Below, one piece after another: positions 10,601-22,400 of a stretch of DNA of 64,000 bases. The stretch comes from Manis javanica. Lineage: Eukaryota > Chordata > Mammalia > Pholidota > Manidae. Below the pieces are notes generated by a model. The model had not been told where the DNA came from. It ran no database searches and saw only the letters and a program-made list of their open reading frames with translations. The first letter of the stretch is position 1. Every line of letters begins with the position of its first letter. Made by a program: the position numbers and the translations under genes. Where the stretch lies: assembly GCF_040802235.1 (NCBI RefSeq), contig NC_133161.1, positions 14,029,001 through 14,093,000 of the forward strand. The letters are read 5' to 3'.

Positions 10601-12640
10601 CTCCCTTCTTTTTCTTCCTCCTCCACTCTTTGTATATCAGGTGTCATATTCTGTGCTCTTTGTGTATCCCTTGACTGACTTTGTGGGTAGTTGATTTAAT
10701 TTTGCATTTGTTTCATAATTAATTGGTTTACTTCCTTTACTGTGGTTTAATTTTCTCTGGTGACAGCTATTTAGCCTTAGGAGCACTTCCATCTACAACA
10801 ATACCTCCAAAATACACTGTAGAGACAGTTTGTGGGATGTAAATTCCCTCAACTTTTGCTTATCTGGAAATTGTTCAATCCCTCCTTAAATTTATATGAT
10901 AAACTTGCTGCATAGTGTGTTCTTGGTTGGTAGCCCTTCTGTTTCAGTGCATTAAATATATCATGCCACTCCCTTCTGGCCTGTAAGGGTTCTGCTGAGA
11001 AGTTTGATGATAGCCTGATGGGTTTTCCTTTGTATGTGATCTTTTTCTCTCTCTGACTGCTTTTAATACTCTGTCCTTGTCCTTGATCTTTGTAATTTTA
11101 ATTATTATGTGCGTTGCTGTTGTCTTCCTTGGGTCCCTTGTGTCGGGAGATCTGTGCACCTCCATGGCCTGGGAGACTATTCCCTTCCCAAGACTGGGGA
11201 AGTTTTCAGCAATTACCTCCTCAAAGACACTTTCTATCCCTTTTTCTCTCTCTTCTTCTTCTGGGGCCTCTGTAATGTGAATATTGTTCCATTCAGATTG
11301 GCCTCACAGTTCTCTTAATATTCTTTCATTCCTAGAGATCCTTTTTTCTCTCTGTGCCTCAGCTTCTTTGTATTCCTGTTTTCTAATTTCTATTTCATTT
11401 ACTGTCTCCTTTATATCATCTAATCTGCTTTTAAATCCCTCCATTGTATGTTTTATTTTGGATCCCATCTTTTTCAAAGTTTCTATCTCTTTCTCAAAGT
11501 CCTCCCTGAGGTCTTGAATATCTTTCTGTAGCTTCATTAGCACATTTATGATTTTTATTTTGAAATCTTCACCAAGAATATTTGTGATTTCAATTTGACT
11601 TAGCCCTCTTTACGGCGTGTGGGATTTTGGTTTGTACCAGGTTGTTTTGCCATTTCATATTTGTAATGGTTACTTTTGAATAATAACTTTGTATAGTGCC
11701 CAGAAGCTCTACTCTCTGGAGCTGCCCAGCATCTGGAGCAATGGTAGGGGTTGCAGGTGTGCAGCACTGGTACCTGCTGTTTGGAAAGAGCTCTTTTCTG
11801 CTTCCCAGCTGCAGTACCTGCCTCTACTCCCAGGGCCAGTGGGCTGAGCATGCAAAGAGGAGCCACTGTATTATACCCCTGTAGTTGCTATAGGTGGGGC
11901 CACCCTGTGGTGGGTGTGGCCCAGTGGTAGGGGCAGCAGGTTTGCAAACAGTTGACAGCCTGGAGGAAGGAGCAGCAGGCTGTTTATTGTGGTGGGGCAC
12001 CCGAAGCTCCTGAAAATTCCCAACCTTCTGGGCTGAGTGTGCTGGGATGATTTTGTGCACTTGCCCTTTCTCCTGAGCAGCAAGCTCTGTGTAATCCTTT
12101 CCCCTTTAGCAGCCCTTTCACTGTTGGGAAGTCTTTCAAAGTGCCCGCCTTTCTTTTGCCCCGGAGCTGCCAGTTGTGGGTACCTGTTCTCCACCAGTGG
12201 TTGGAATCTCAGTCTTTCTGAGCATTCTGCCTGTCTTTGTTTCCAACCCCACTAATCTCTGGAGCACCATGTAATTTGGATTTGTGCTCCTGGAGCAGAT
12301 CTCCAAGGCTGGGTGTTCAGCAGTCTTCAGCTTCTACCCCTTTCCTGCTCCATTTCTCTTCCTCCTGCTGGTGACTTGGGGTTGGTGGGAGGCTTGGGTC
12401 CCGCCAGATCAGGGCTTTATTAATTTTCCCTTTTCCATGAGGTCTCCTCTTTTCCCCAGATGTAGGAAGTCTGTTACAGTCTTCTTTCTGGTCGCTCTTT
12501 CAGAATTAGTTGTATTTGCTGTATTTTCATATTATATGTGGTTATGGGAGGAGGTTTCTGTCTTATTTCTCGCACTGCCATCTTTAAGCCTCTGCCTTAA
12601 ATCTAAGGTGTTATGCGACACCTAATAACTGAGACACATA
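7690..12640 (-). mobile_element. Long L1 copy, minus strand, 3' end missing
   Basis: A nearly 4.5-kb LINE-1 reads right to left. It has a 5' UTR (about 12640-11600), ORF1 with a coiled coil (about 11590-10560), and ORF2 from about 10516. The endonuclease domain is at 10516-10109; the usual QETH motif reads QDTQ, so the catalytic Glu appears changed to Asp. Reverse transcriptase blocks follow at 9806-9318, 8892-8571 and 8023-7690, with FVDDM as the catalytic box. Frames are broken by stops and shifts. It stops in ORF2 just after the RT domain, so the C-terminus and poly(A) tail are missing. A solo LTR is nested at 8114-8570. Confidence 0.9.
8114..8570 (+). mobile_element. Solo LTR inserted in the L1
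   Basis: A 457-bp LTR with 8-bp inverted ends (TGTTAGGA...TCCTAACA) and a perfect 4-bp target duplication GTAT (8110-8113, 8571-8574). A TATA-like ACATAAAAG near 8400 supports plus orientation. It is not related to family 1. Confidence 0.85.
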
Positions 12641-14210
12641 AAAGCTGGTTGCATGGGTAAGAGGCAAAGTTGAATTTGCACATTTTCTGAAGTTGCAATG
12701 GAACAGCAGTTTCTGAGGAATTGTAAAAAACAGTCCAGAGATGATGGTTGTGTAACTATGTAAATTTGCTAAAAAGCATTTAATTGTACGCTTAAAATGG
12801 TTGTATTTTATGATAGTTAAATTGCATTGTGCTAAATCTGCTTTTTGTTTTTTAAATAGTTCAAATCTGAGCTCAGAATAATGTTATGGAATTTCTGTTA
12901 CTGCAACTTAACCCTGATGCACAGTAATACTGACTCTGGGTCTTTCGAAACCATCCGTCACTCACCAGGAATGTGAGTTGCTGAGGAAATATTAAAGATG
13001 GTAAGAAGTTTTGGCATTTCTTTCTAGGGTGGTTTTTCCTTATGGAAAATGTCTCATAAAAGAAGAACCATCAGATATCAACAATTAATACATCTAGGTG
13101 AGTAACATATTGCAGTTCCTTGTAGTAATATTACCATTTTTTTGTATATGGAAATTTTCTATATAAGAAGTTGGAGAGATAAATAAAAAGAAAATCAAAT
13201 AATGAAAAAAGAACCCTCAACACTTTTGCTACAGAGCCATGGTAACTATTCATCAACCCTATTGAGTGCTGTAAGTTTTTTTCATCTTTTAACTAGTTTC
13301 ATAAATGTTCTACCTTACCATCAAAAAAATGTTTTGAAAATCAAATTTAATTCCACTCCCAACTAGTGAGTTAGAAGGGCTCATGAAGAAAGGACATCTT
13401 TGTTACTATTGTTAAACAAAAGCAAGAATGACTCTATGATCAACCATTGAAAATATATTCCTGAAAGAAATGAATATTTCAATTATTTTAAAATAACTTA
13501 TTTTTTTTCTTATTACAGAAGTACCACATATTTGTCATGGAAAATTTGGCAGATACTGAGAATGAAAATGAAGAGAATGTAAATTAGCCATAAACCTGTA
13601 ACCAAGAAACATAACCTACTAACTTGTTGCTTTTTAGAAAGTTATTTAACCAGTACTAAAAGATAATACAATCATGGCTGAACTACTAATGAATGGAGAT
13701 CTAGATAAGAAGAAATCTATAGGTAATATTGAAGAGTACATGAGTGTTTACTGTGCCATTCTATTTTTGTATTGAAATTTTCCACAGTCTAAAGCCTAAA
13801 AAGAGACTTCTATTTGAAAACTCCTGAATTCCTCTGTATGGCCAAATTTTTAGCTGTAATGAGTTAAAGACATTGAATTTAATACTTAATTCAGTATAAA
13901 AGGTAACTTGCATTTATATAGGTTAAAACGAAGTAGATTTGTCTGTGAGGATATTGAGAAAAATTAATTTTCAACTTCTGTTGCTACTGTAATTGTTTGG
14001 TGAAAAGATAATTGGAAAATCAGAAAACAATATAAACATAATAAAATGTAAACAGGAAAAATACCAGGTGTTGTAATCCAGGAAGCCCTGAGAGAAGGAA
14101 CTTCCTGTGTCAGCCAGCTGCTGGGGCTGGGATCCTGGATGTTCTGGTTCAGTCCATGCCCTCGCGCTGAAGGCAACTTAGCAAGAGCTGAAGGTGACAT
14201 AGGGTTGTAT
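12640..14210. other. Intergenic with L1 3'-end scraps
   Basis: About 12690-12850 resembles an old L1 3' UTR end in plus orientation (TGTACGCTTAAAATGGTTG-like). About 13500-13620 resembles another old L1 3' segment. Short exon-like strings ending in donor-like GTAAG or GTGAG occur near 12998, 13095 and 13719 but cannot be tied to a gene. Confidence 0.4.
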
Positions 14211-14345
14211 GCTGTGGAGCCAGTGCTAGACCTGGATTTGAATCCTGCTTCCTTTCCTACCTGTATGACCTTGAGCAGGTTTCTTAGCCCTTCTGAGTTT
14301 TAGTTTTTTCCTCTGTAACTAGAGGTAATAAAACCCACCTCCCTG
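14210..14345 (+). repeat. MIR SINE
   Basis: The MIR core layout is visible: GGATTTGAATCCTG, then ACCTGTATGACCTTGAGCA, then a TTTCTTAGCCC and CTCTGTAA end. This is an ancient tRNA-derived SINE. Confidence 0.75.
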
Positions 14346-14384
14346 ATTTGCTTAAGACTCACCTGACATGACTTATAAATAAGA

Positions 14385-14640
14385 GGTAGTATAACATAGT
14401 GGTTAAGTATGCAGCCTCAGGGGATAGACTGCCTATGCTCAATTCTTGGCTTTACCACTTGCTATAGCTGTGTGACTGAATGAGTAACTTAACCTCTCTG
14501 GGCTTAGTTTTCTCACTTGTAAAAAGAAAATGATAATCATAGTACCTACTTCCTAATTCCATTGGTTGCGAAGTTGAAATGAATTATATACAGAAAGCAC
14601 TGAGAATAGTGTTGGGCACATTTGTCAATGCTATTACGTG
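14385..14640 (+). repeat. MIR SINE, nearly full length
   Basis: It begins TAGTATAACATAGTGGTTAA, passes through CTGTGTGACTGAATGAGTAA, and ends GAATAGTGTTGGGCACA. It is in tandem with, and the same orientation as, the MIR just to its left. Confidence 0.8.
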
Positions 14641-14659
14641 TGATTCAATCTTCACGTTA

Positions 14660-15060
14660 TGCTTTCATTGTGATATAATTTGGAAGCCACAAAATTCACT
14701 ATTTTAAAGTGTACAATTTAGTGTTTTTATTTTTAAAGCATATTCACAAGTTTGTACTGTAGTATTATCTAACTTTAGAACATTTTTAGGTCCCCAAAAG
14801 AAACCTATACCCATTAGTCGTCATTCTGTAATCCTCCTTCCCCCAAGCTGCTGGCTATCATTAATCTATTTTCTGTCTCTATGAATTTGCTTCTCCTGGA
14901 CATTTCATATAAATGGAGTTGTACAGTATGTGACCCTTAACTTTTGGCTTCTTTCACTATATATAATATTTTCAAGGCTTATCCATGTTATCACATGTAC
15001 CAGTACTTAACTCCTTTTGATGGCTGAATAATATTCCATTGTGTGGATAGGCCACCTTTG
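14660..15060 (-). mobile_element. Old L1 3' fragment
   Basis: Minus-strand L1 3' end, showing the recurring antisense phrases TATTAATCTATTTTCTGTC and GGCTGAATAATATTCCATT. Confidence 0.7.
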
Positions 15061-15720
15061 TTTAAATCTTCATATTAGTAAAGCACTTATAATGTGGTAC
15101 TTGCTTAGGTCCTGGTGGTTCTGTCTGCATCCTACCCAGTGCCTTGGAATTTAGAGCACAGTCTCAATCCTGTCCATCCCAGGTGGAAAAGTACTCAGAG
15201 AAGAAGTGCAAGCCCTGAAAGTCCACCCAGATGCAGCCTGTGGCTGGTACTCTGTTTGGCATTCCCAGTCCTTCCTAGACCTTCCATATGTGGGTCTCAG
15301 ATGTCACATTGCCTGTTGTCTCTTGAAGGGCCCCCAACAGTAAGATGGCACTTCCGGCTTCTCTTTGGGGGGGGTCCTCGGTTCCCGCCGGCACCACCTG
15401 AAGCCCAATCACCTCTCGCCCCCCTCCCAATCCCAGCACCTAGCCAACAGCCAACAGCCCCGTAGAAGTAACACCACAATCACCCTATGCCCCTTCCTAT
15501 ATAACCCAGCACCTTTCCCGAATTCTCCGGTGAATTGCTGCTGTGTGTCACTCCTTTCCTTTCATCTCTCTCCAGCCACACACAACCTGGAAACCTGCTA
15601 TACTTCCCACTCCCTGTCATCTCCTCCCATCACTTAATCTGTTTTATCAGTTCTCCATGGGACCTGATTCCCTACCCAGCTTCCTTAAACAGCCCACATT
15701 ACTTTATGTTTTGGACCTTT
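15060..15720 (+). mobile_element. Possible LTR fragment with TATA box
   Basis: GC- and C-rich sequence containing AACAGTAAGATGGC near 15338 and a TATA-like TATATAA at 15498-15504, followed by C/T-rich sequence. The layout is like an ERV LTR U3-R region. The open reading stretches here (for example 15115-15465) follow composition and show no homology that I recognise. Confidence 0.35.
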
Positions 15721-15734
15721 GTTACTTTGGGCAT

Positions 15735-16310
15735 ATTGCATTAATTATCCATTGCTACATAATGATTTACCCCAAAACTTAATAAGCTTAAAGCAATCAA
15801 TATTCTTATCACACAGTTTCTGCTAAGTAGCTTATCTGGGTGGTTCTGGCTCAGAGTCTCCTGAGGTTGAAGTCAAGCTGTCAGCAGGGGCTGTAGTCAC
15901 CTGATACCTTGACTGGACCTGAAGGACCTCATTCCAAGTGACTCACACACATGCCTGGCCTTTGTAACCTGCCTCATAGACCCCTCTGTAGGGCTGCTTG
16001 GAGTGTCCACTCAACATAACTGGTTTTCCCAGAGCAAGTGATGGAACACTAAGGAGGAAGTGAAGTGTTTTTTATGCCCTTGCCTTGGAGTGCACACTAC
16101 CAGTTCCATAGTATCCTACTGATTACACAGAGCAGTCCTGTTCAGAGGGGAGTACGCAATGATGCAAATATCAAGAAGGGAGTCTTGCTGGGCTGTTACA
16201 TCAGACTGTGGTCACTAGGTCAGCTCCACCTCTAGGATACTATCTGCCTGTTGCCTATGCTTTCAGACTGGTGTGACTGGAAAAAGTTTGCGGCCTGAGG
16301 TTCCTCATTT
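15735..16310 (+). repeat. Ancient interspersed repeat
   Basis: A widely dispersed mammalian repeat, recognisable from CATTGCTACATAATGATTTACC through GGGTGGTTCTGGCTCAGAGT to CAGAGCAAGTGATGGAAC. I recognise the type but not its exact RepeatMasker name. Confidence 0.5.
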
Positions 16311-17272
16311 TGAAACAACAAAGCAAAGTCTGTAAATTTATCCTCAAAGAGGAACATGGCCCTCTTATTCTGAAGGGAGCCCTCTCATTAACCCCTGCAC
16401 CTATACCTACAGCGCCATCCCTTCCCAGCTCAGGTTGTCTGTGGGAGCCTTAAAGCTATGCAGGTTTGATCTAGGGAAATCCCCTCAGCCGGCTTGCACC
16501 TCCGCCCTTCCCTGCCTGAATCATTAACGCCTGCCTTGACTCCCGTATTTCCTGGAGAACATCTGTTTGCCATGAACTCTGGACATTCCATCTGACTCAC
16601 CCTTCTGTTGTTTATGTACCTTTAATTTCTGCGAATTAGCATAGCTGACTCATCGCTGCTTGTGTAGTTTTGCTTTCCTTTCTGGTTGGTGGTTCCAGCA
16701 ATTCACTTAGCCTGATTATCATGCTAATATAGCAGCTGCAGCTTTGCACTCTCCCCCAGATTTATTTCCTTGACGTTTTCACATATGTCCAGATCTTTCA
16801 GTAAAACAAGAGCAATAAACAAGCAAACAAACAAATAAAAGTCTCTAGCTGTTGGAGTGTTGAGTTTGTCCTCCGTTCTCGTCCCGCCACAACAAAGAAT
16901 TGAAGGGCAGAGACACGGTAGTGAAGCACAATGAAAGTTTTATTTGAATAAACTCTACGGGAAGAACCGTCCAGAGTCAAGGTAAACAAAAGCAGGTTCA
17001 CTTATCTGGAGTAGGACGGAGAGAGTGAAGATTTAGGCTTAAAGTCTGGAAAACAGAATGGAATAGCAAAGAGGCCAATGGAATAGCACAGAGACAAAGT
17101 GTAATAAGTTGAGCAGTAAAAACTCTCTTGAAAATATACACTCCAAGAAAGGGGAGTGAGGGCAACCTCAGAGGATGAGGCGCACTCGAAAGCTGGGATT
17201 CTATCTTTAAGGTTTTTAAGAATGGGGCAAACGTAAAGGGTCAGCAGTGTAGTTCTAACTCTGCGGGTGGAA
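16310..17272. other. Unassigned; possible minus-strand LTR at 16850-17230
   Basis: The part around 16850-17230 has an ERV LTR look on the minus strand (AGTTTTATTTGAATAAACTC with CCGCCACAACAAAG nearby). No duplication was found. Nothing is recognised in 16310-16850. Confidence 0.3.
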
Positions 17273-17578
17273 TGTGTTCCCAGCCGGGGAAAATAAACCT
17301 TTGAAGCTGAAGTCAGTCAAAGGGAGAAATAAAGTGGGAGAAATACGTTTATTGCTGACAAGCAGTTCTCCACTTATGTTCGCAGCGTCTCTTGTGACCT
17401 GGTGTAAAAAGAGGCCCCACGAAACCTTTCTGGTTCAGATATGCCCTACCTCTACCTTGTAACTACCTATTGACATGGAGATGAATTATTTCTTTCCACA
17501 CCCTTGGAAACACCTATTGATATGGAGATGCAGTAAGGCCAGGCAAGAGATTCTGGAAATACTGCAATTTTACCCACA
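17273..17578 (+). mobile_element. Solo LTR, family 1, copy 3 (diverged)
   Basis: It starts TGTGTTCCC and ends ACCCACA. It shares AAAGGGAGAAATAAAGT, TGACATGGAGATGAA and TTCTGGAAATACT with copies 1, 2 and 4 but is clearly more diverged. No matching target duplication is seen. Confidence 0.65.
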
Positions 17579-17786
17579 GTAGGCCTGTCAAGCAGTCTTC
17601 TCTCATGATTCTCTCTCTGGTGAGAGACAGTATGTAATTGTCCATAGCTAGTGCTCTAGGTAATTCTGCAGGACAAACCTTTTGTTTCTCTCTGAGACAG
17701 TGGCCACTCCCAAGTATTGGGAACACATCAGTTAAGGCTGCTTGCCTTGCCTTAAGATAAGTTATTGACTGAATCTAACTTCCCAG

Positions 17787-18093
17787 TGTAAGGCTGGAGG
17801 CACCAGAGGGAGGGGTGAGCATGTTGGACACTGATGACGTGCGGAAGTCCCCAGCTGCTGCCCTCCCCCAACCTGAAAAATGTGCCTTAGGCTAGCCAAT
17901 CCTCGCACCGCTGTAAATCTAAGCTCTGCCTCCCCCTACCTTCTTTAAAAACTCGCTGCCTGCCCTGCTGAGTGTGACTTTCCCAGCCTGTGACTAGCCA
18001 GACCGGGAAACATCGCCCAGGAATTGCACTCAAACTGCCTGGCCCTTTGTTGCCTCTCGTGGCCTGCTTATTTCGGCTAGAATTTATCTTACA
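17787..18093 (+). mobile_element. Solo LTR, tRNA-Phe-type ERV family
   Basis: A 307-bp LTR starting TGTAAGG and ending CTTACA, with a perfect 5-bp duplication CCCAG (17782-17786, 18094-18098). It contains CCAATCC and a TATA-like CTTTAAAAACTCG typical of a class I LTR promoter. It is the same length as, and closely similar to, the LTR at 23404-23710. Confidence 0.88.
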
Positions 18094-18098
18094 CCCAG

Positions 18099-18889
18099 TT
18101 CTCTTTCAAAAGTGGAATCTTAGCCTTAAGATAAGTCTCTCCTGTTCTTATTTTGCTAATCTTGTCATCTTTGAGGAAAATTAATCATAATGCTTGTACC
18201 TTGTCTCTGTCCTATCTCACCTGCACTGGCTGGAGCAAGTCTCAAGGTCAGCCCAGATTTAGAGCATGTGGAAGGAACTCACACTGCAAAGGGCATGAGT
18301 CCTTTCTGGCTCTCTGGCTTAATCTGATTAACTCTCTGAGTTCTTGGTGGGCTCCACCCTCTTTTTATCCCACTTATATCTACCTTTTTGCCTAACATAG
18401 CTACCTGAGTAATTATTTTCCTCTATTCCTCTCCCCTGCTCTCCTCACACTTCAGATGGGGCTGGTCTCTTGACAAAATGCCAATGACAACTTTATTTAT
18501 ACCATTTTACATAAGGATATGATTATTTTTTATTGTTCTGTTAATCAATAAATTGGTATAGGCAGTTGATTAATAGGTATAGGCAAGCTTTTTTTCTTTC
18601 TTTTTCTTTCTAATCTATTCATGGTTGGCCAAGTGTTAGACAGGTGATCTTTTTCTGTTCCTTGACCGAAACTTTTCCTAGCAACATGTTCTCTATTGTG
18701 TCTCCTGTTTATATGCAAAGCGGTTTCTAAGTAATGCATGTGACCACAGAAACGTGCAGCATGTAGTAGTGACTATGGAGTCTTATCAGCTCAGGGTGAA
18801 ATACAGGTCGCTCACTACCACAGTTAGCTAGGCAGGTATCATCATCTATATTCCTAATGCAATGGGTACATTTTATCTCCTCATAATAT
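18099..18889. other. Intergenic, no feature recognised
   Basis: The unit GCCTTAAGATAAGT occurs near 17748 and again near 18122, on either side of the solo LTR, so the LTR sits in some older repeat I cannot name. Nothing else is supported. Confidence 0.4.
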
Positions 18890-18899
18890 TTATTCTATT

Positions 18900-19465
18900 G
18901 TAGGTAGATGCAAGATAAAGATAGAAAGCATGATTTAGTGCTGTAAGAAGGCAAGTGTAGATGATCAGGTTTGTGCCTATAGACTAGGTATTAATCCAAG
19001 TCAGACAAGGGCAACAAAACATCCACGGGTGCAGAAGATTTCTCTCAAAACTGGGAGAGTGAGGTTCTAAGCCTCACCTCTGTTGGCCCCCATTTTCTCA
19101 CCTGATGGCCCTCCTGTGACTGTGCCTGTCTTAGGTTGGTCCCCCCTTGAGGAATCTTACCCGTCTTGGCTAACCAGCCATCTTCCCGGGCCACATACAG
19201 GGAAATGTAAAGCTGGTAAGTGAGAGAGAAGTAATGTTCTTTGAAAATGTTAGTTTTTCACTTCTTTGCAGATTTATGCCCTGTGGCTTCCAGGCCCAGC
19301 ACTTGTCTTGAGGTATCTTTACTTCTTGAAAAATTATGGCTTTTGGTAATTTCACATATAAGGCACGAATTTTAGGAAATGGCTGTAATTAGGAAGGAAG
19401 AAGAAAAGTTGTAGAAGTAGCAAATAGAAGAAAACATGAGAAGATTGATTAAGTGTCAGACAGAG
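18900..19465 (-). mobile_element. ERV-derived retroposon, copy C (internal part, no poly(A))
   Basis: This minus-strand segment matches the internal (5') half of copy A: about 18903-19190 here is the reverse complement of the region around 262-560 there. It is flanked by a 10-bp duplication TTATTCTATT (18890-18899, 19466-19475). Unlike copies A and B it lacks the purine tract, LTR segment and A-tail, ending near CATCTACCTA. Confidence 0.65.
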
Positions 19466-19475
19466 TTATTCTATT

Positions 19476-22400
19476 TAATATTCTCTCATAACTCTATTTC
19501 TATAAAACTCTCCATCACTAATTTCACTAGCATTACAAATAAGGGGGGCATTCCCACTTGGGTGGAGATGGGGCAGTCAATGTTTGACTAGCTACCTGCA
19601 GGTTTGGTATTCCATGCCAAGATCGCCAGCTGGCCCCTGCGTGTTCTATCCTTCAGGACCACTGTCCTGAAAAGCTTCTGGGAAGTTTATGTTCTCCTCC
19701 TTTCCGTGCTGCTTAGCAAAGGTTAGCTTAGCCCTTGGCAAAAATGCAAGCAAAAACAAAGCCAATAGTATAATGGAGAATAACAAAATCAAGGTGGGTA
19801 ATAGGGGGAGCCGGCTGCGAAGGCCCTTGATTTTGGGGTCTTTCTTCAGCCTGAGCTTCGCTACACAGCTTGAGTAGCATGGCTCCCAGCAGAGAAGGAC
19901 CTACAATTTTATGGCAAGAATGAACTGTCATAGGAGGAATGAACTCCAATCCTTCCCCAAAGAGATGTACAGCCTTTACTTGGATGACAGACACTGGAGA
20001 AAGGGGATAATGAGACTTTTGGATGACTGTTGGGCGCAAGATCAGAGGTCAGCTGATTATCCTGAGATCTGAAGAGTGGGAGCAAATGGATTCCTGAAAA
20101 GGGTCCAGCTTACAGTGCATCTCCCAGGTCCATGGACCCACTACTTGTCATTTTCCTCATGCTCAAATATATAGTTGGGACTGACATTCTTGGAAGTTGG
20201 CCCAACCCTCACATTACCTCCTTGCCCTGTAGCTGAGAGCTGTTATAGTAGGGAAGGCCAAGTGCAAACAGCTGAAACTGAATCCTGCCTCTGACCCCAG
20301 GCCAATATAGTCACTACAAAATAGCCTTGTATCCTGGGGAGGGTGGACAGTGGTCGTGGAGATTAATATTGAAAAGATGTCTTGTCCCTCCATCTCTCTA
20401 TTAACTTGCCAGTGTCTACCCTGAAGCAACTGGCTGGATCACAGAGAATGACGCAGATGACTATAAGGAAGTGGTACCTGGTCATGCCTGCCATGCTGGA
20501 TACAGCATCTTTGCTAAAGGAGGCTTACATGGCCCCAGTACGTGGTTTGTGGCTGCTGATTTGGCAAATGCGTTCTTTCTTTCCCAATCAGGAAAGAGGA
20601 TCAGAAATAGTTCATATTCACAAGGAATGGATAACAAGCGCTCACAGTTTTGCTACAGGGCTAATTTCCCTCTTGGTCCTCTATTATGATGTATTCTGAA
20701 GAGAACCAGAGCATTTGGACATCCTACATAACATCACATCAATCCATTACATCACTGGCAGGATGAGAAAATGTGGTGAGCATGCTAGAGGCTTCGTATA
20801 ACACATGCAGTCCAGGGAGTGGGAGACAAATCCCACAAAGATATGGTGACCTGCCAGTTCACTAAAGATTTTAGAGGCCTGATGGTCAGCAGTGTGCTGG
20901 CACATTTCCTACTAAGTAAAAGACAAATAGCTGCATTTTGTAGCCCTTCCTGGAAAGAAGGGAGCACAAAACTTGTTAGGGTTCTTTGGGTTCTTAAGGA
21001 AATACACTCCACACCTAAGAATACTACTGCTGCCCATATACAGGGTTATGTGGTAGGCTGCGAGCTTTGAGTGAGCCTGGAGCAGGAAAAGCTCTGCAGT
21101 AGGTCCAGGCTGTGACACAAACAGCCCTTCTGCTTAGACTGTACCACCTGATAGAGCCTATAACATTGGAGGTGTCAGTGATGGAATAAGTGTGGCATTT
21201 ATGGTAAATCCCAATACAGGAATTACAATGCAGACCCCTGAGATTATTGAACAAGGCCATACCAACTGAGGGGAGGAGTTATACTCCTTTTGAAAAGCAG
21301 CTCCTAGCTTACTATTGGGCCCTGGTAGAGATAACAAAACACCCTGGGTCCAGAACTGGCTATCATGAGCTAGGTTCTACTGGATACATCTAGTCATAAA
21401 GTCAGGCAGGCCTAGCATCAGAGCCATCATTAGATGAACTCAGTATATCTGGGACTGAGCACAGGCAGGACCAGAGGGTACAAGTAAGCTGCAGGAATAA
21501 ATAGCCTAGTGCTCCATGTCACTCATTAAAGTTGCTCCAGCACCCCACTCCTGGCTTACGCCGATGGCCATATGAAGGAGTCCCATATAACTGGCTGAGA
21601 GAATAAGGAAAAAGACCAGGCTGGGGTTATGGGTCATCTCAGTATGTGGGTACAAGCTGAAAATGGTTAGCAGCCATATTACAGTCTCACTCAGGGAAGG
21701 CTTTGAAAACAGTGGTGAAGGAAAGTCTCCCCTGTGGGAGGAACTCTGAGATATGTACCTGGTCATCCACTTTGTGTGGAAGGAGCATATGCAAGGTTAG
21801 AACATATATGGACTTATGGGCAGAGATGTGTGGCCTGGCTGGTGGGTGGGGGACCTGAAAGTAAAACATTGGAAAATCAGAGACAAGACGATCTGGAGTA
21901 GTCATGTGGAGGGACATATAGGAGTGGACCCAAAGTGGGACATTGTTTATATCACATGTTAAAGCTCACTAATAAGTACCTGCTAGAAAAGACATGCCAA
22001 CTAGATAAAACAACTTGGCCAATTAATGTAGCAAGCCTTTGACATAGCCCTCTCACCCCCACCCCCGACCTCAGCCAACATCCTTCCTGCATGATGGGTA
22101 CCTGAACAAATTGTCTGTGGTGGCAGAGATGGAGGTGATGCAAAAACCTAACAGCGTGGTTTGTCATTTGCCAAAATGAATATAGCTACCATCAGCCATA
22201 AAGACCAATGCTGAGCTTTGTTTCTGAAGGACACCAATAGGCTATTGATAGCTAGTGGGCTACATTGGGCCTCTTTTCCCTGGAAGGCCAGCGGATTGCT
22301 CTCACAGGAATAGACATTGATTCCAGGTATGGGGTTGCCTTTCCTGCCTGCAAGGCCTCAGCTGCACTATTTTCTGGGGGTTTAAAGATCACCTGATCCA

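Noticed and set aside
15115-15465. 116-codon Pro/Ser-rich ORF
   Set aside because: Lies in LTR-like, C-rich sequence with no homology that I recognise and no splice context.
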